From positions 1 through 37,969 of the IMG/VR virus record IMGVR_UViG_3300048672_000060: a stretch of 37,969 nt of DNA, one strand, 5' to 3'. Source of the DNA: a virus. Every line of letters begins with the position of its first letter. Position 1 is the first letter of the stretch. The translations under genes and the position numbers were made by a program. Shown here in pieces: positions 1 through 7,092 of the stretch. The notes below the pieces were generated by a model. That model made no database searches. It saw nothing but the letters and a program-made list of their open reading frames with translations, and was not told where the DNA came from.

Positions 1-1
1 A

Positions 2-226
2 TTGTTAAAGCTATTCCCGAATAGCCGAGCAAATACGCAAAATAACGCACCTAGCGAGCCATCAGAGCCTTCAAAAGCTCAAGGTAATGCAAAGCCACAG
101 GCTAAAGCGAAAGAAGCTCCAAAGGCTCCTGACGTTGCTGTAAGCGGTAATGAACCACCTGTTGACTTTGATGATGATGTACCATTCAATCGGTTTGCAT
201 CTGGTAAGTTAGCTTACGCTGTATAA
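2..226 (+). CDS. Probable ssDNA-binding protein, C-terminal part (5' truncated by window edge)
   Basis: Only the last ~74 codons lie in the window; the reading frame is open to the left edge, so the true start is upstream. What is visible is a flexible linker rich in Ala, Pro, Lys and Glu, followed by the acidic tip DFDDDVPF (about residues 55-62) and twelve further residues. An acidic DDDI/VPF tip after a disordered linker is the hallmark of SSB proteins, where it recruits replication and repair partners. In cellular SSB the motif is the very end of the protein; phage versions can carry a short extension as here. The OB fold is outside the window, so the call rests on the tail alone. Replication genes downstream fit. 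Confidence 0.5.
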   Translation: MLKLFPNSRANTQNNAPSEPSEPSKAQGNAKPQAKAKEAPKAPDVAVSGNEPPVDFDDDVPFNRFASGKLAYAV

Positions 227-233
227 TGTGTTA

Positions 234-265
234 GGGCTGTGTAATGCAGCCCATTTTAAATTTAA
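234..265 (+). terminator. Possible weak intrinsic terminator after the SSB-like gene
   Basis: GGGCTG (234-239) and CAGCCC (247-252) form a 6-bp GC-rich stem with a 7-nt loop, followed by an AT-rich stretch (ATTTTAAATTT) rather than a clean T run. It lies 8 nt after the stop codon. It could be a leaky terminator or an mRNA-end hairpin. Confidence 0.4.
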
Positions 266-279
266 TAGGAGAATAAATA

Positions 280-552
280 ATGTTGCCACAAGATATTGAG
301 AAACGTAAACGTATTGCTGCTGACATCGAGCGCGGTGTAAACATCCTGAACGAAGTGGATATGCTACTCTCTGACGTAGAGGATCTAGCAAGCACATTAC
401 AAGATGAAGATGTAATCAAAGCTAAAGCATTTAAGGATTTATTGAAAGCTCGTTATGAAGGTCAGAAGCTATTAGACAAAGCTAAACAGAAATTGTCTGA
501 AGTTGAGGATAATCTTACCAGCGTAGAGATCCTTAGCAAGTTAAACAAATAG
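280..552 (+). CDS. Hypothetical 90-aa coiled-coil protein
   Basis: A small, highly charged protein that I do not recognise. The sequence is almost entirely helix-forming: Lys, Glu, Leu and Asp dominate and there is no Pro after residue 3, so one or two long amphipathic helices or a coiled coil are likely. There is no signal peptide or membrane segment. The ATG at 280 has the Shine-Dalgarno AGGAG at 267-271 with good spacing. The gene sits between the SSB-like gene and a strong terminator, so it is probably the last gene of that transcription unit. A role beside the SSB is possible by position only. Confidence 0.7.
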   Translation: MLPQDIEKRKRIAADIERGVNILNEVDMLLSDVEDLASTLQDEDVIKAKAFKDLLKARYEGQKLLDKAKQKLSEVEDNLTSVEILSKLNK

Positions 553-562
553 GATATTACAT

Positions 563-600
563 AAGCTGGGAGCAGAAATGTTCGCCAGCTTTTTTGTTTT
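563..600 (+). terminator. Strong intrinsic terminator
   Basis: AAGCTGG (563-569) pairs with CCAGCTT (585-591). The inner segment continues GAGCA / TGTTC closed by a GAAA tetraloop (575-578), with one bulged G at 584. It is followed by TTTTTGTTTT. This is a 12-bp hairpin plus U tract and ends the first transcription unit. Confidence 0.85.
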
Positions 601-615
601 GTGGAGGAGAGAAAT

Positions 616-945
616 ATGGGTATTGATATTGATAGTAAACTAATGTTGGTTCCAACATATCAGAAAGAATTACACGTAGTAGTTCAAGAGTTAGCAGATG
701 AGCATTATGATGGCGATTTCTACGATGCTCTCGACAATCTTGGTTTGGAATACGCTAGTCCTTGGTATGACGCAGATGTTAAACATTGGGATATTGGTGT
801 AGCTATCCCAGCAGCTACGTTTGAGGATATAGAAAATCCTAATAGTGAGTGGCACAGTGCTGTAGCTCATGCGCAAATCCTTCTGGAAGAAATAGTAGGT
901 ATTGGTGTAGACACCAAATTAGATAGCTTTAAACACGTTTGGTAA
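616..945 (+). CDS. Hypothetical acidic 109-aa phage protein
   Basis: Not recognised. It encodes a soluble, acidic protein rich in Asp, with aromatic clusters such as YASPWYDADVKHWDIG in the middle, and no Cys motif or membrane segment. I chose the ATG at 616 over an in-frame GTG at 601 because GGAGGAG at 603-609 is an ideal Shine-Dalgarno for 616 and overlaps the GTG. The gene opens a run of tightly packed genes (956, 1117, 2220, 2756, 3091) that continues into replication nucleases, so it is probably an early or middle protein. Confidence 0.7.
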   Translation: MGIDIDSKLMLVPTYQKELHVVVQELADEHYDGDFYDALDNLGLEYASPWYDADVKHWDIGVAIPAATFEDIENPNSEWHSAVAHAQILLEEIVGIGVDTKLDSFKHVW

Positions 946-955
946 GGAGGGGGAT

Positions 956-1117
956 ATGAGTGAACAAGATAAACATTTATTGCATTTATCTAATAAAGTG
1001 CATCAATTAACACAACGACTAGAAGCAGAGCAAGCTGAGAATAAACGTCTGAAACGTATCTTAGCTGAAGTGAGCTTTGAAGGTAAATCATTGTTGAAGA
1101 AGTTGGAGAGAGTGTGA
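956..1117 (+). CDS. Small 53-aa coiled-coil protein
   Basis: A short gene with the ATG at 956 just after GGAGGGGG (947-954), ending with TGA at 1115-1117. That stop overlaps the ATG of the next gene (TGATG), which implies translational coupling to the exonuclease. The product is helical throughout, with leucine-type heptads (for example LSNKVHQLTQRLEAEQAENK) typical of a leucine-zipper-like dimer. No function can be assigned. The strong ribosome-binding site and stop-start overlap make it a real gene despite its size. Confidence 0.65.
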   Translation: MSEQDKHLLHLSNKVHQLTQRLEAEQAENKRLKRILAEVSFEGKSLLKKLERV

Positions 1118-2223
1118 TGGCATTCAATACACGAAACACACCAGACCTTGAATATGAGTATGAAACGTGTTATGTTGACTTCGATACTGTTCTATTTCGT
1201 TCAGCTAAGATGCTTCAGGAAGATTACATCATAGTGACGAATAAACGTGGTCAGAAGAAAGAGTTTAAGAACGTAACAGCCTTCTATGGTCGAGGTAAAG
1301 CCAAAGATGGTGGATATATTGGTGAGCAAAATGCTCAACGAGCTGAAAAAGGATTACCACCTATCTCTGCTTCTGATTACACGATTGAAACAGCAGCAAG
1401 AGTGAAAGAGAGTCCAGAACCTAACATGTCGATTATTGAATACGGTCTTAGTCAGATTGATTACAAAGTTGGGGATATTAAGAAAGCATCTAAAGCTAAG
1501 GACTATGTTTTGGGAATTGGTGGATTGTTGCCCAACTTCCGTTATGATGCGGCACATATTATTCCTTATAAGGGTGAGCGTAAAGCTAAGCCAATCTTAT
1601 TCTTAGAATTACGTGAAGCGTTCATTCAGAAATACAAGAATAAGATCCTTATTGCTAAAGATGGATTAGAAACAGATGATGAAATCTCTATCAAAGGGTG
1701 GGAATCTTATCGTCATTTCCTAAAAACGGGTAAACACAAATACGTGATTGGATTTGTGGATAAGGATTTACGCATGACTCCTTGCCCGTCTTTTAATTAC
1801 GATAAAGTGGAAGAAGGGATCAGCACACCAAGTATTGAAGATTGTGCGAGAGCCTTTGCTGCTCAGATCCTCAGTGGAGATTTATCAACAGATAATATCA
1901 CTGGATTGCCGAATCTGCATCCTGATTTCTGTGCTAAATACGGATTAGCCAAACCAAGGGGTGTAGGGAAAGCTACAGCGCTTCAAATTCTTGAGGACTG
2001 TAAAACACCAAAGGAAATGTATTCTCGTGTTGTAGAAGCTTACAGAACGTATTACGGTGAAGATGAATTTGATTTTACATCTCACCGAGGAGAGGTAAGC
2101 AAGCGAACATGGTTGGATATGTTAAAGGAAAATGCTTTGTTGTTATATATGCTGCGTGACTACAATGAAGCTGGGTGTTATGATATATCTGTAACATTGA
2201 AGCGATTAGGAGTGATCGAGTGA
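1117..2223 (+). CDS. 5'-3' exonuclease / flap endonuclease (PIN-FEN family)
   Basis: A 368-aa structure-specific nuclease of the FEN/T5 D15/T4 RNase H type. It would remove RNA primers or degrade DNA from 5' ends during phage replication and recombination. Metal-binding acidic residues appear in the expected order: D21 and D23 in YVDFD, the DGLETDDE cluster (about 182-189), and GFVDKDLR with D215 and D217. A basic stretch (YKGERK, 151-156) fits the helical arch. From D259 the sequence reads DNITGLPNL, then GVGKATALQIL (282-292), the helix-three-turn-helix that grips DNA; a short insertion separates its two halves. I chose ATG 1117, which overlaps the preceding stop, rather than the GTG at 1114. 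Its end overlaps the next start (GTGA). Confidence 0.9.
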   Translation: MAFNTRNTPDLEYEYETCYVDFDTVLFRSAKMLQEDYIIVTNKRGQKKEFKNVTAFYGRGKAKDGGYIGEQNAQRAEKGLPPISASDYTIETAARVKESPEPNMSIIEYGLSQIDYKVGDIKKASKAKDYVLGIGGLLPNFRYDAAHIIPYKGERKAKPILFLELREAFIQKYKNKILIAKDGLETDDEISIKGWESYRHFLKTGKHKYVIGFVDKDLRMTPCPSFNYDKVEEGISTPSIEDCARAFAAQILSGDLSTDNITGLPNLHPDFCAKYGLAKPRGVGKATALQILEDCKTPKEMYSRVVEAYRTYYGEDEFDFTSHRGEVSKRTWLDMLKENALLLYMLRDYNEAGCYDISVTLKRLGVIE

Positions 2224-2759
2224 ACCCTTGGGAAAGTGAGTTAGGTAGTAAAATATGGAAAAACTCTACAGCTTTTATGACCTTTCTTCGTGGATGTTTT
2301 AGGTTAGGCTGGCAAAAGCACCCACTACGTATTTCTGTAGTAAACAAGAAACGTAAGCAAATCGCCAACCCGAACCCTAATGGGAAGAAAGCTACGGTGT
2401 GGGGTTTCACTTGTGAGATGTGTCACAATGATTTTGTTATTAGTGAAGGACAAGTAGACCACATTAAGGCAGCAGGGAAGCTCCAGCGTAAGGAGGACAT
2501 TCAAGGCTTTGTAGAGCGCTTGATGTTTGTAACAGAGGATGATTTACGTTTAGTGTGTAAGGGTTGTAACAATGCACTGGCTATGGCTGAGAAACAAGGA
2601 ATATCTTATGAAGAAGCGATGCTTCAAAAACAAGCACTTGAAATCTGTAAGGCAAAGAAGGATCGTGAATTTCTTAAGTCAAAAGGAATCGTCGCTGCCA
2701 GCAATGCAGCGAAACGTAGAGAACAAATCATTGAGTATTTGAAGGAGAATAAGATTTGA
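2220..2759 (+). CDS. HNH-like zinc-binding endonuclease
   Basis: 179 aa, GTG start at 2220 overlapping the exonuclease stop. About residues 63-120 carry CEMC, then the VDH motif in GQVDHIKAAG, then CKGCN. This CxxC - DH - CxxC-N layout is that of zinc-stabilised HNH/beta-beta-alpha-metal nucleases such as T4 endonuclease VII, which resolves branched DNA. The N-terminus is basic and the C-terminal ~60 residues are a charged helix. Its place directly behind a FEN nuclease suggests a replication or recombination job (branch resolution or nicking) rather than homing, but homing cannot be excluded. Residue-level equivalence to endonuclease VII is inference. Confidence 0.7.
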   Translation: MNPWESELGSKIWKNSTAFMTFLRGCFRLGWQKHPLRISVVNKKRKQIANPNPNGKKATVWGFTCEMCHNDFVISEGQVDHIKAAGKLQRKEDIQGFVERLMFVTEDDLRLVCKGCNNALAMAEKQGISYEEAMLQKQALEICKAKKDREFLKSKGIVAASNAAKRREQIIEYLKENKI

Positions 2760-3091
2760 CAAATTTAGCATTATCTAAACGGCTATTAGCCCTTAGTGGA
2801 GATGACTTCATTGAGCTATTAGAAACTGGAACACTATACAAACTCTACCCTGAACTAAAAGGAGAGTTGTTCAATGTTGGTCAGTTCTTAGAAGCTAAGG
2901 AACAATACGAAACACGATTGAAAGCAGAACAAGCTGCTGAACAATTCTTGTATTCTATTTGTGAATTCACAGGAAGTGACCCAGCAGATATTTATGATCT
3001 GCTTGTAGAACACCAAGAAGATATTATCTTAATGCTGGAAGCTGAAGACTTAGATTTAGAAGATGTGTTTCATCGAGTGCGAGGTGGTTAA
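2756..3091 (+). CDS. Hypothetical acidic 111-aa protein
   Basis: The start is TTG at 2756, which overlaps the previous stop (TTGA), with the Shine-Dalgarno AAGGAG at 2741-2746. It encodes a Glu/Leu/Asp-rich, all-helical soluble protein that I do not recognise. The C-terminal part (LLVEHQEDIILMLEAEDLDLE) is strongly acidic. Stop and start are fused (TAATG) with the next small coiled-coil gene, so the two are probably made together. Confidence 0.65.
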   Translation: MTNLALSKRLLALSGDDFIELLETGTLYKLYPELKGELFNVGQFLEAKEQYETRLKAEQAAEQFLYSICEFTGSDPADIYDLLVEHQEDIILMLEAEDLDLEDVFHRVRGG

Positions 3092-3288
3092 TGATTTACG
3101 AGGTTATTCGAGATATTGGTGATGTATCAGCAGCTATTCAATCATTGATCAATGAAGCTGTAGAGCGAGAACGTAGTGAACTGGAGACAGAACACAATAT
3201 GGAGCTTGGTGATTTGCGTGATGAGAATGAAGCATTACGACAAACAATTCGAGAGCTTCAGCAAGAATTAGAAAATATTGATCGTTAA
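3091..3288 (+). CDS. Small 65-aa coiled-coil protein
   Basis: The ATG at 3091 shares its A with the preceding TAA. Residues 20-65 are a nearly continuous coiled coil (VERERSELETEHNMELGDLR and onward), with Glu/Arg pairs suited to a parallel dimer. There is no membrane segment and no known domain. The gene lies between an acidic unknown gene and the HTH-exonuclease fusion. Confidence 0.65.
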   Translation: MIYEVIRDIGDVSAAIQSLINEAVERERSELETEHNMELGDLRDENEALRQTIRELQQELENIDR

Positions 3289-3302
3289 TTAGAGGAGATG
3301 AT

Positions 3303-4250
3303 ATGAGTAATTGGAAAGAGAGTGCTGTTGAATTAGCTAAGCAAGGTATTTCATGGAGAAAGATTGCTGTTAAGCTGAATGTTCCTAAATCTACGTGCAG
3401 TGATTATTTGCGTGGTTATTTTAGTAGCGCAAACATTACTGAAGAAGAAATTGGAGCTAAAGTGCTATTCTTAGACTTGGAAGTTAGTGCATCCATAGTT
3501 GCAGCTTTCAGTATGTTCAAGCACTTCAGTTCACCAGACCACGTAATTCAATTCCCTTACGTTCTGACTTATGCTGCTAACTGGCTACATGATTCTCCTG
3601 ATGTTGTGGAGTGCTATGGTCTGGACGACTTTGAAGGGTTTGAAGAAGATTGGCGTGATGATTTTGAGTTGATCCTTCGTCTGTGGAATCTGGTAGATAA
3701 GGCTGATATTGTTGTCGCACAAAATGCACCATTTGATGTTGGTTGGTTTAATCAACGCTGTGCGTATCACAACTTACCCGAACCTAGCCCTTACCGTGTG
3801 GTCGATACATTGAAAGGTATGAAGAAGGCAATGTCTTTACCGAGTAACAGTTTAGGTTATACTACAAAGTATTTTAACCTGCCGCACAACAAACTGCACA
3901 ATGAAGGTATTAGCTTATGGATTCGTTGCATGGAAGGTGAGCGAGAAGCTTTTGAAAGTATGAAAACGTATAACGTTGGTGACATTCCAACTCTACGTGA
4001 ACTATATCTCAAAATTAGAGCATTTATTCCAAATCATCCGAATGTTGCTTTGTACTTTGGTGATAGCGAAGAAGTACGTTGTCCTATTTGTGGTGGAAAA
4101 CATCTTGAACTCTTGGAAGGAAAGGCTTATACTAATCTTAGTGTATTTGATGCGTATCGCTGCAAAGATTGTGGAACTGTAAAACGTTCAGGTCAGTCCA
4201 GTACGACAACAGAAGAACGTAAGAAGCTTCTACGTCAAATTAGTAAGTAA
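3303..4250 (+). CDS. HTH - DEDDy 3'-5' exonuclease (RNase H fold) - zinc ribbon fusion
   Basis: 315 aa with three visible parts. Residues ~14-38 (GISWRKIAVKLNVPKSTCSD) are a resolvase-type helix-turn-helix. Residues ~52-245 form a DnaQ/YprB-like RNase H fold: D58 and E60 (FLDLE), D145 in AQNAPFDVGWF, and YNVGD with Y223 and D227, the DEDDy arrangement. Residues ~258-292 are a zinc ribbon with CPIC (260, 263) and CKDC (287, 290). The likely reaction is metal-dependent 3'-5' hydrolysis of DNA or RNA, perhaps proofreading or processing, targeted by the DNA-binding ends. No polymerase is visible in the window. Start ATG 3303 follows GAGGAG (3293-3298). Confidence 0.8.
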   Translation: MSNWKESAVELAKQGISWRKIAVKLNVPKSTCSDYLRGYFSSANITEEEIGAKVLFLDLEVSASIVAAFSMFKHFSSPDHVIQFPYVLTYAANWLHDSPDVVECYGLDDFEGFEEDWRDDFELILRLWNLVDKADIVVAQNAPFDVGWFNQRCAYHNLPEPSPYRVVDTLKGMKKAMSLPSNSLGYTTKYFNLPHNKLHNEGISLWIRCMEGEREAFESMKTYNVGDIPTLRELYLKIRAFIPNHPNVALYFGDSEEVRCPICGGKHLELLEGKAYTNLSVFDAYRCKDCGTVKRSGQSSTTTEERKKLLRQISK

Positions 4251-4257
4251 ATAGGTG

Positions 4258-4286
4258 TTGACATTCTACGTGTGTATCGGTAAAAT
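4258..4286 (+). promoter_or_regulatory. Sigma70-type promoter
   Basis: A consensus -35 box TTGACA (4258-4263) and a -10 box TAAAAT (4281-4286) are separated by exactly 17 bp. Transcription would begin near 4293 and read into the gene at 4330, which follows after a break in the operon. It is flanked by an 11-bp inverted repeat. Confidence 0.8.
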
Positions 4287-4311
4287 AATCGTCCATGCAG
4301 CGTAGAATGTC
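4260..4311. promoter_or_regulatory. 11-bp inverted repeat straddling the promoter (operator candidate)
   Basis: GACATTCTACG (4260-4270) and its perfect reverse complement CGTAGAATGTC (4301-4311) lie on either side of the -10 box. Arm centres are ~41 bp apart, about four helical turns. The left arm overlaps the -35 box and spacer; the right arm lies just downstream of the expected start point. The left arm would not be in the transcript, so an RNA hairpin from this promoter is unlikely and a protein-binding pair is more plausible. Confidence 0.55.
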
Positions 4312-4329
4312 TTAATTGAGGAGAGAGAA

Positions 4330-4923
4330 ATGTCTTATAAATTAGCAGATGGTAGTTTGTCCACAGACTATAAAGTTGGCGACTTGTTTGTTGTTGCTGT
4401 TGACGATGAACGTCTACTATCTAAAGGAGGAGTTGTTAAGTTGTCTGAAGATGATAATTCTGACCGTCCTTGGTTCGATATTGTCGATGGTGAGATTAAG
4501 AACGATGATCCGTTAGGTTATGGTTTTAAAGATCATGTATTTCAGTGGGAACATCTGGAACCTTTTAAACATAATTTATCATCTAAAGATATGACACAAT
4601 CGACATACGATGATATGTTTGATCGTATTGAATTGTTAGAATCGTTGTTAGTGGATGCTAATAAACGGATTGCTGAGTTGGAAGCGCAACCTGTAGGTTG
4701 CCTCCCTAAAGAGTTCAAACCAATCTCTCAAATGACTTTAGAAGATTGGGATCAAGCTAAATATGAACATGCTGTGTTCGTTACGAACGAAGGTTGTGAA
4801 ACCATCATTGAAGATATAGATAATGATTTCATTTTCTTTGATCGTTATGCTTATGGGTTCACAATAGACGGTCAACACTCAAACGAACCTAATAAGTATT
4901 ACGTCACCAAACGTATCCGTTAA
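4330..4923 (+). CDS. Hypothetical 197-aa phage protein
   Basis: First gene after the 4258 promoter, with GAGGAGAGAG (4318-4327) as ribosome-binding site. The N-terminal ~75 residues are beta-rich and contain KVGDLFVV and WEHLEPF, which resemble small SH3-like barrels found in many phage unknowns. Residues ~95-117 form a short coiled coil (FDRIELLESLLVDANKRIAE). The C-terminal part is acidic and aromatic. I do not recognise a family and give no function. Its stop is fused to an ATG (TAATG) in the next frame. Confidence 0.65.
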   Translation: MSYKLADGSLSTDYKVGDLFVVAVDDERLLSKGGVVKLSEDDNSDRPWFDIVDGEIKNDDPLGYGFKDHVFQWEHLEPFKHNLSSKDMTQSTYDDMFDRIELLESLLVDANKRIAELEAQPVGCLPKEFKPISQMTLEDWDQAKYEHAVFVTNEGCETIIEDIDNDFIFFDRYAYGFTIDGQHSNEPNKYYVTKRIR

Positions 4924-4988
4924 TGAAAGTAACAATGTCTTATGTCATAAATAGATTAGATAGACGATTAAAGAGGAAAGGAGAGAAT

Positions 4989-5408
4989 ATGAGCGAGTTA
5001 GAGAAAACATTAAATTGGTTTGAGTTGGCTGTTCCTAATCCGACAGATACAAATAAATCTGTCCAGATTGGTTGTTACCTTGAAGAAACATCTGAGGTTC
5101 TGACTGCTATGGGTTATACCCTAACAGCTTCAATGTTGAGTGGAGTTGCTGATGCTTTCAAAGATGGTACGGAGTATGTTGATTTTGATGAAAGCACTAA
5201 GATTGCTATTTTAGATGGACTCTGTGATACTATTGTAACTGCCGTAGGCGTAGCACACATGTTCGGTATGGACATTATGTCAGCCATGCAAGAAGTAAAC
5301 CGTAGCAACTTTAGTAAGTTTGTTGATGGCAAACCTGTGTTTAATGAGAAAGGTAAGATTGCAAAACCTGATACATATTCACCACCTAATCTGGAGCATT
5401 TTGTATGA
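4989..5408 (+). CDS. MazG-like nucleotide pyrophosphohydrolase
   Basis: 139 aa of the all-alpha NTP pyrophosphohydrolase superfamily (MazG / PRA-PH type), which hydrolyses (d)NTP or ppGpp-like substrates to monophosphate and PPi. The metal-binding signature is visible as LEETSEV (E32, E33, E36) and ILDGLCDTIV (D76, D80), the EExxE...DxxxD pattern. The tail EVNRSNFSKF...KIAKPDTYSPPNL is typical of phage members. An in-frame ATG at 4923 would add 22 basic residues. I prefer ATG 4989 because AAAGGAGAG (4978-4986) precedes it directly. The gene opens the nucleotide-metabolism block and overlaps the next start (ATGA). Confidence 0.8.
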   Translation: MSELEKTLNWFELAVPNPTDTNKSVQIGCYLEETSEVLTAMGYTLTASMLSGVADAFKDGTEYVDFDESTKIAILDGLCDTIVTAVGVAHMFGMDIMSAMQEVNRSNFSKFVDGKPVFNEKGKIAKPDTYSPPNLEHFV

Positions 5409-5590
5409 ATGAACAAGTAGTGACAACATGGAAATTTGAATACACACACCGCAATCACAGTATATTCCGTGGAACAATTAAAGCGGTTAGTGTTGACAAC
5501 CGGAATGTCCAGATGCTAAGCTTGCTTTACAAACGATACAGACGTAAGCTGAGTTTAGACGGTGTTGTATTTACTGAAATTAAGGAGTAG
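5405..5590 (+). CDS. Small hypothetical 61-aa protein
   Basis: ATG at 5405 overlaps the MazG-like stop (ATGA). The product is basic and beta-strand-rich (WKFEYTHRNHSIFRGTIKAV), with a Lys/Arg cluster YKRYRRK. No family is recognised; the basic charge could suit nucleic-acid binding, which is a guess. Its 3' end contains the ribosome-binding site of thyX. Confidence 0.55.
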   Translation: MNEQVVTTWKFEYTHRNHSIFRGTIKAVSVDNRNVQMLSLLYKRYRRKLSLDGVVFTEIKE

Positions 5591-5594
5591 TATT

Positions 5595-6515
5595 TTGGAT
5601 TTTCCATCAGCAAAAATTGTTGCACACAGTCAAGCACCTAGTGGTGAAGAATTAATCACATTTGAATTAGAACTACATCGTTTCATTTTGAGTCAGTTGA
5701 ATACTCATCGAGGTTTAAGCAAGAACGTGCAAAGCTCAAGAGCAATTCCGATCTCTAAGATGATTGAGCAAGTGTCAAATGATCCAGCAATGCCGATCCA
5801 TTGGGGTAAAAACCAGCGCGGAATGGTCGCTGAGATTGAGTGCAACAATCCCGTATACATACATAGTATTGGTGGTCAGTACGAAGGTGAATACACACGA
5901 GAGGGAGCTTGGAAAGTTGCAGCCTTATTGATGGCACAAGTTGCTAGTAGTTTTGAGTATAATGGGTACTCTAAAGAAGTGGTAAACCGCTTACTAGAGC
6001 CTTGGATGAAGACTAAAGCAGTCGTCACTGGAACACGCAAAGCTTTTGATGCTTTCTTTAAATTACGTTGCCACCCTGATGCTCAAGCGGAGATTCGAGT
6101 ATTGGCAGAACGTATGCGAGAGGCTCTATTGCAAAGCACGCCAAACAAACTGAAGTATGGCGAGTATCATTTACCTTATGTGAATCATTCGGATTTCCCA
6201 CCTTCGGAGTTTGGTTTAAAGCGGGATTTGATTGCGGCTAAGGTGAAGGTGTCTTGTAGCTGTGCAGCTCAAGTGAGCTATCGTCGTTTGGATGACAGTT
6301 TAGAAAAAGCTTTGAAAGTGTACGACATGTTGAACTTACCTATTAACGGGGCGTATCCAGACGATCCACCACACTATTCTCCAACAGAACATGTGGCGAA
6401 GATTGAGAATGTAGATAAAGAACTAAGTGGTAACTTTCACAGTGACGTATTCTTTCAATATCGTAAGGCTTTGGAGTATGGTATTGAGTATACATTCTTG
6501 GAGAACACAAAATGA
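5595..6515 (+). CDS. thyX: Flavin-dependent thymidylate synthase
   Basis: 306 aa. ThyX converts dUMP to dTMP with FAD, NADPH and methylene-THF. The ThyX signature is present as THRGLSKNVQSSR (37-49), a variant of RHRxxSxNxxSxR, with the substrate-binding Arg at the end. The conserved C-terminal region RKAFDAFFKLR...DAQAEIRVLAERM (about 148-173) is also intact. The best start is TTG at 5595, seven bases after AAGGAG (5582-5587); an upstream in-frame GTG at 5562 lacks a good site. It sits with MazG-like, glutaredoxin and RNR genes in a dNTP-supply module, and its stop overlaps the next ATG. Confidence 0.9.
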   Translation: MDFPSAKIVAHSQAPSGEELITFELELHRFILSQLNTHRGLSKNVQSSRAIPISKMIEQVSNDPAMPIHWGKNQRGMVAEIECNNPVYIHSIGGQYEGEYTREGAWKVAALLMAQVASSFEYNGYSKEVVNRLLEPWMKTKAVVTGTRKAFDAFFKLRCHPDAQAEIRVLAERMREALLQSTPNKLKYGEYHLPYVNHSDFPPSEFGLKRDLIAAKVKVSCSCAAQVSYRRLDDSLEKALKVYDMLNLPINGAYPDDPPHYSPTEHVAKIENVDKELSGNFHSDVFFQYRKALEYGIEYTFLENTK

Positions 6516-6880
6516 AATTAGATGATTTACCTGTAATTGATAAAACTTGGTATGACCCAGATTACGTTGTATCAATGGCTGATATTGCTCAAACAGAATT
6601 ATGTAAGCAAGGTTACTGTAGCATAGATGATGATAGCATATTACGTGCTGTGCTTTTTCTAATGGGGATGGATATTAACCGTCCGTATTCAGAATCTAGT
6701 TTAGGGGATGCTTCTTTTAGAAGTCCCCTCACTGGACAAGTACAGAAAGGTGGTAACATCTTCACTGGCTATATGCGACAAGATCCTACGTGGAAGAAAC
6801 AAGGTTTCCGTATCACACAGCAGTATTTATTCGGCGACAAGTTGAATGAAGTGATTGAATTATTAGAGAAGAAGGAGTAA
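6512..6880 (+). CDS. Hypothetical 122-aa protein of the nucleotide-metabolism operon
   Basis: ATG at 6512 overlaps the thyX stop (ATGA). It encodes a soluble acidic protein with two Cys (CKQGYC) near residue 31 and a C-terminal ~50 residues containing NIFTGYMRQDPTWKKQGFR. I do not recognise it. Its position between thyX and the glutaredoxin suggests involvement in dNTP synthesis or regulation, from context only. Confidence 0.6.
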   Translation: MKLDDLPVIDKTWYDPDYVVSMADIAQTELCKQGYCSIDDDSILRAVLFLMGMDINRPYSESSLGDASFRSPLTGQVQKGGNIFTGYMRQDPTWKKQGFRITQQYLFGDKLNEVIELLEKKE

Positions 6881-6882
6881 AC

Positions 6883-7092
6883 ATGAGTTTTGTAGTCCCT
6901 GAAGGTTATGTAGTATTCAGTAAGAATGTCTGCCCTAATTGCGTAACATTGAAAAATAAACTAAACTATCAAAGCATCCCATACACAGAAATCAAATTAG
7001 AGGATACACCAGAAGCTTTAACTTTCTTGAAGGAACAAGGCTTCCGTTCTGTTCCAGTCCTAATGTTAGATGGTAAGGTTGTGACAGTATGA
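6883..7092 (+). CDS. Glutaredoxin / NrdH-like redoxin
   Basis: 69 aa, a minimal thioredoxin fold. The redox centre is CPNC (C17, C20) and the cis-Pro loop is RSVPVL near residue 57. Such phage redoxins reduce the C-terminal cysteines of ribonucleotide reductase, and the nrdA start overlaps this gene's stop (ATGA at 7089-7092), which fits that partner exactly. AAGGAG at 6872-6877 is the ribosome-binding site. The CPxC centre resembles glutaredoxins; the small size is closer to NrdH, so the exact subfamily is open. Confidence 0.85.
   Translation: MSFVVPEGYVVFSKNVCPNCVTLKNKLNYQSIPYTEIKLEDTPEALTFLKEQGFRSVPVLMLDGKVVTV

Noticed and set aside
222-227. Perfect TATAAT at the end of the SSB-like gene as a promoter
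   Set aside because: No -35 box at 16-18 bp; the nearest TTGCAT is 21 bp away, and it lies in coding sequence.
5494-5522. TTGACA inside the 61-aa gene as a thyX promoter
   Set aside because: The sequence 17 bp downstream (CTAAGC) is not a -10 box and the gene is coupled to its neighbours.
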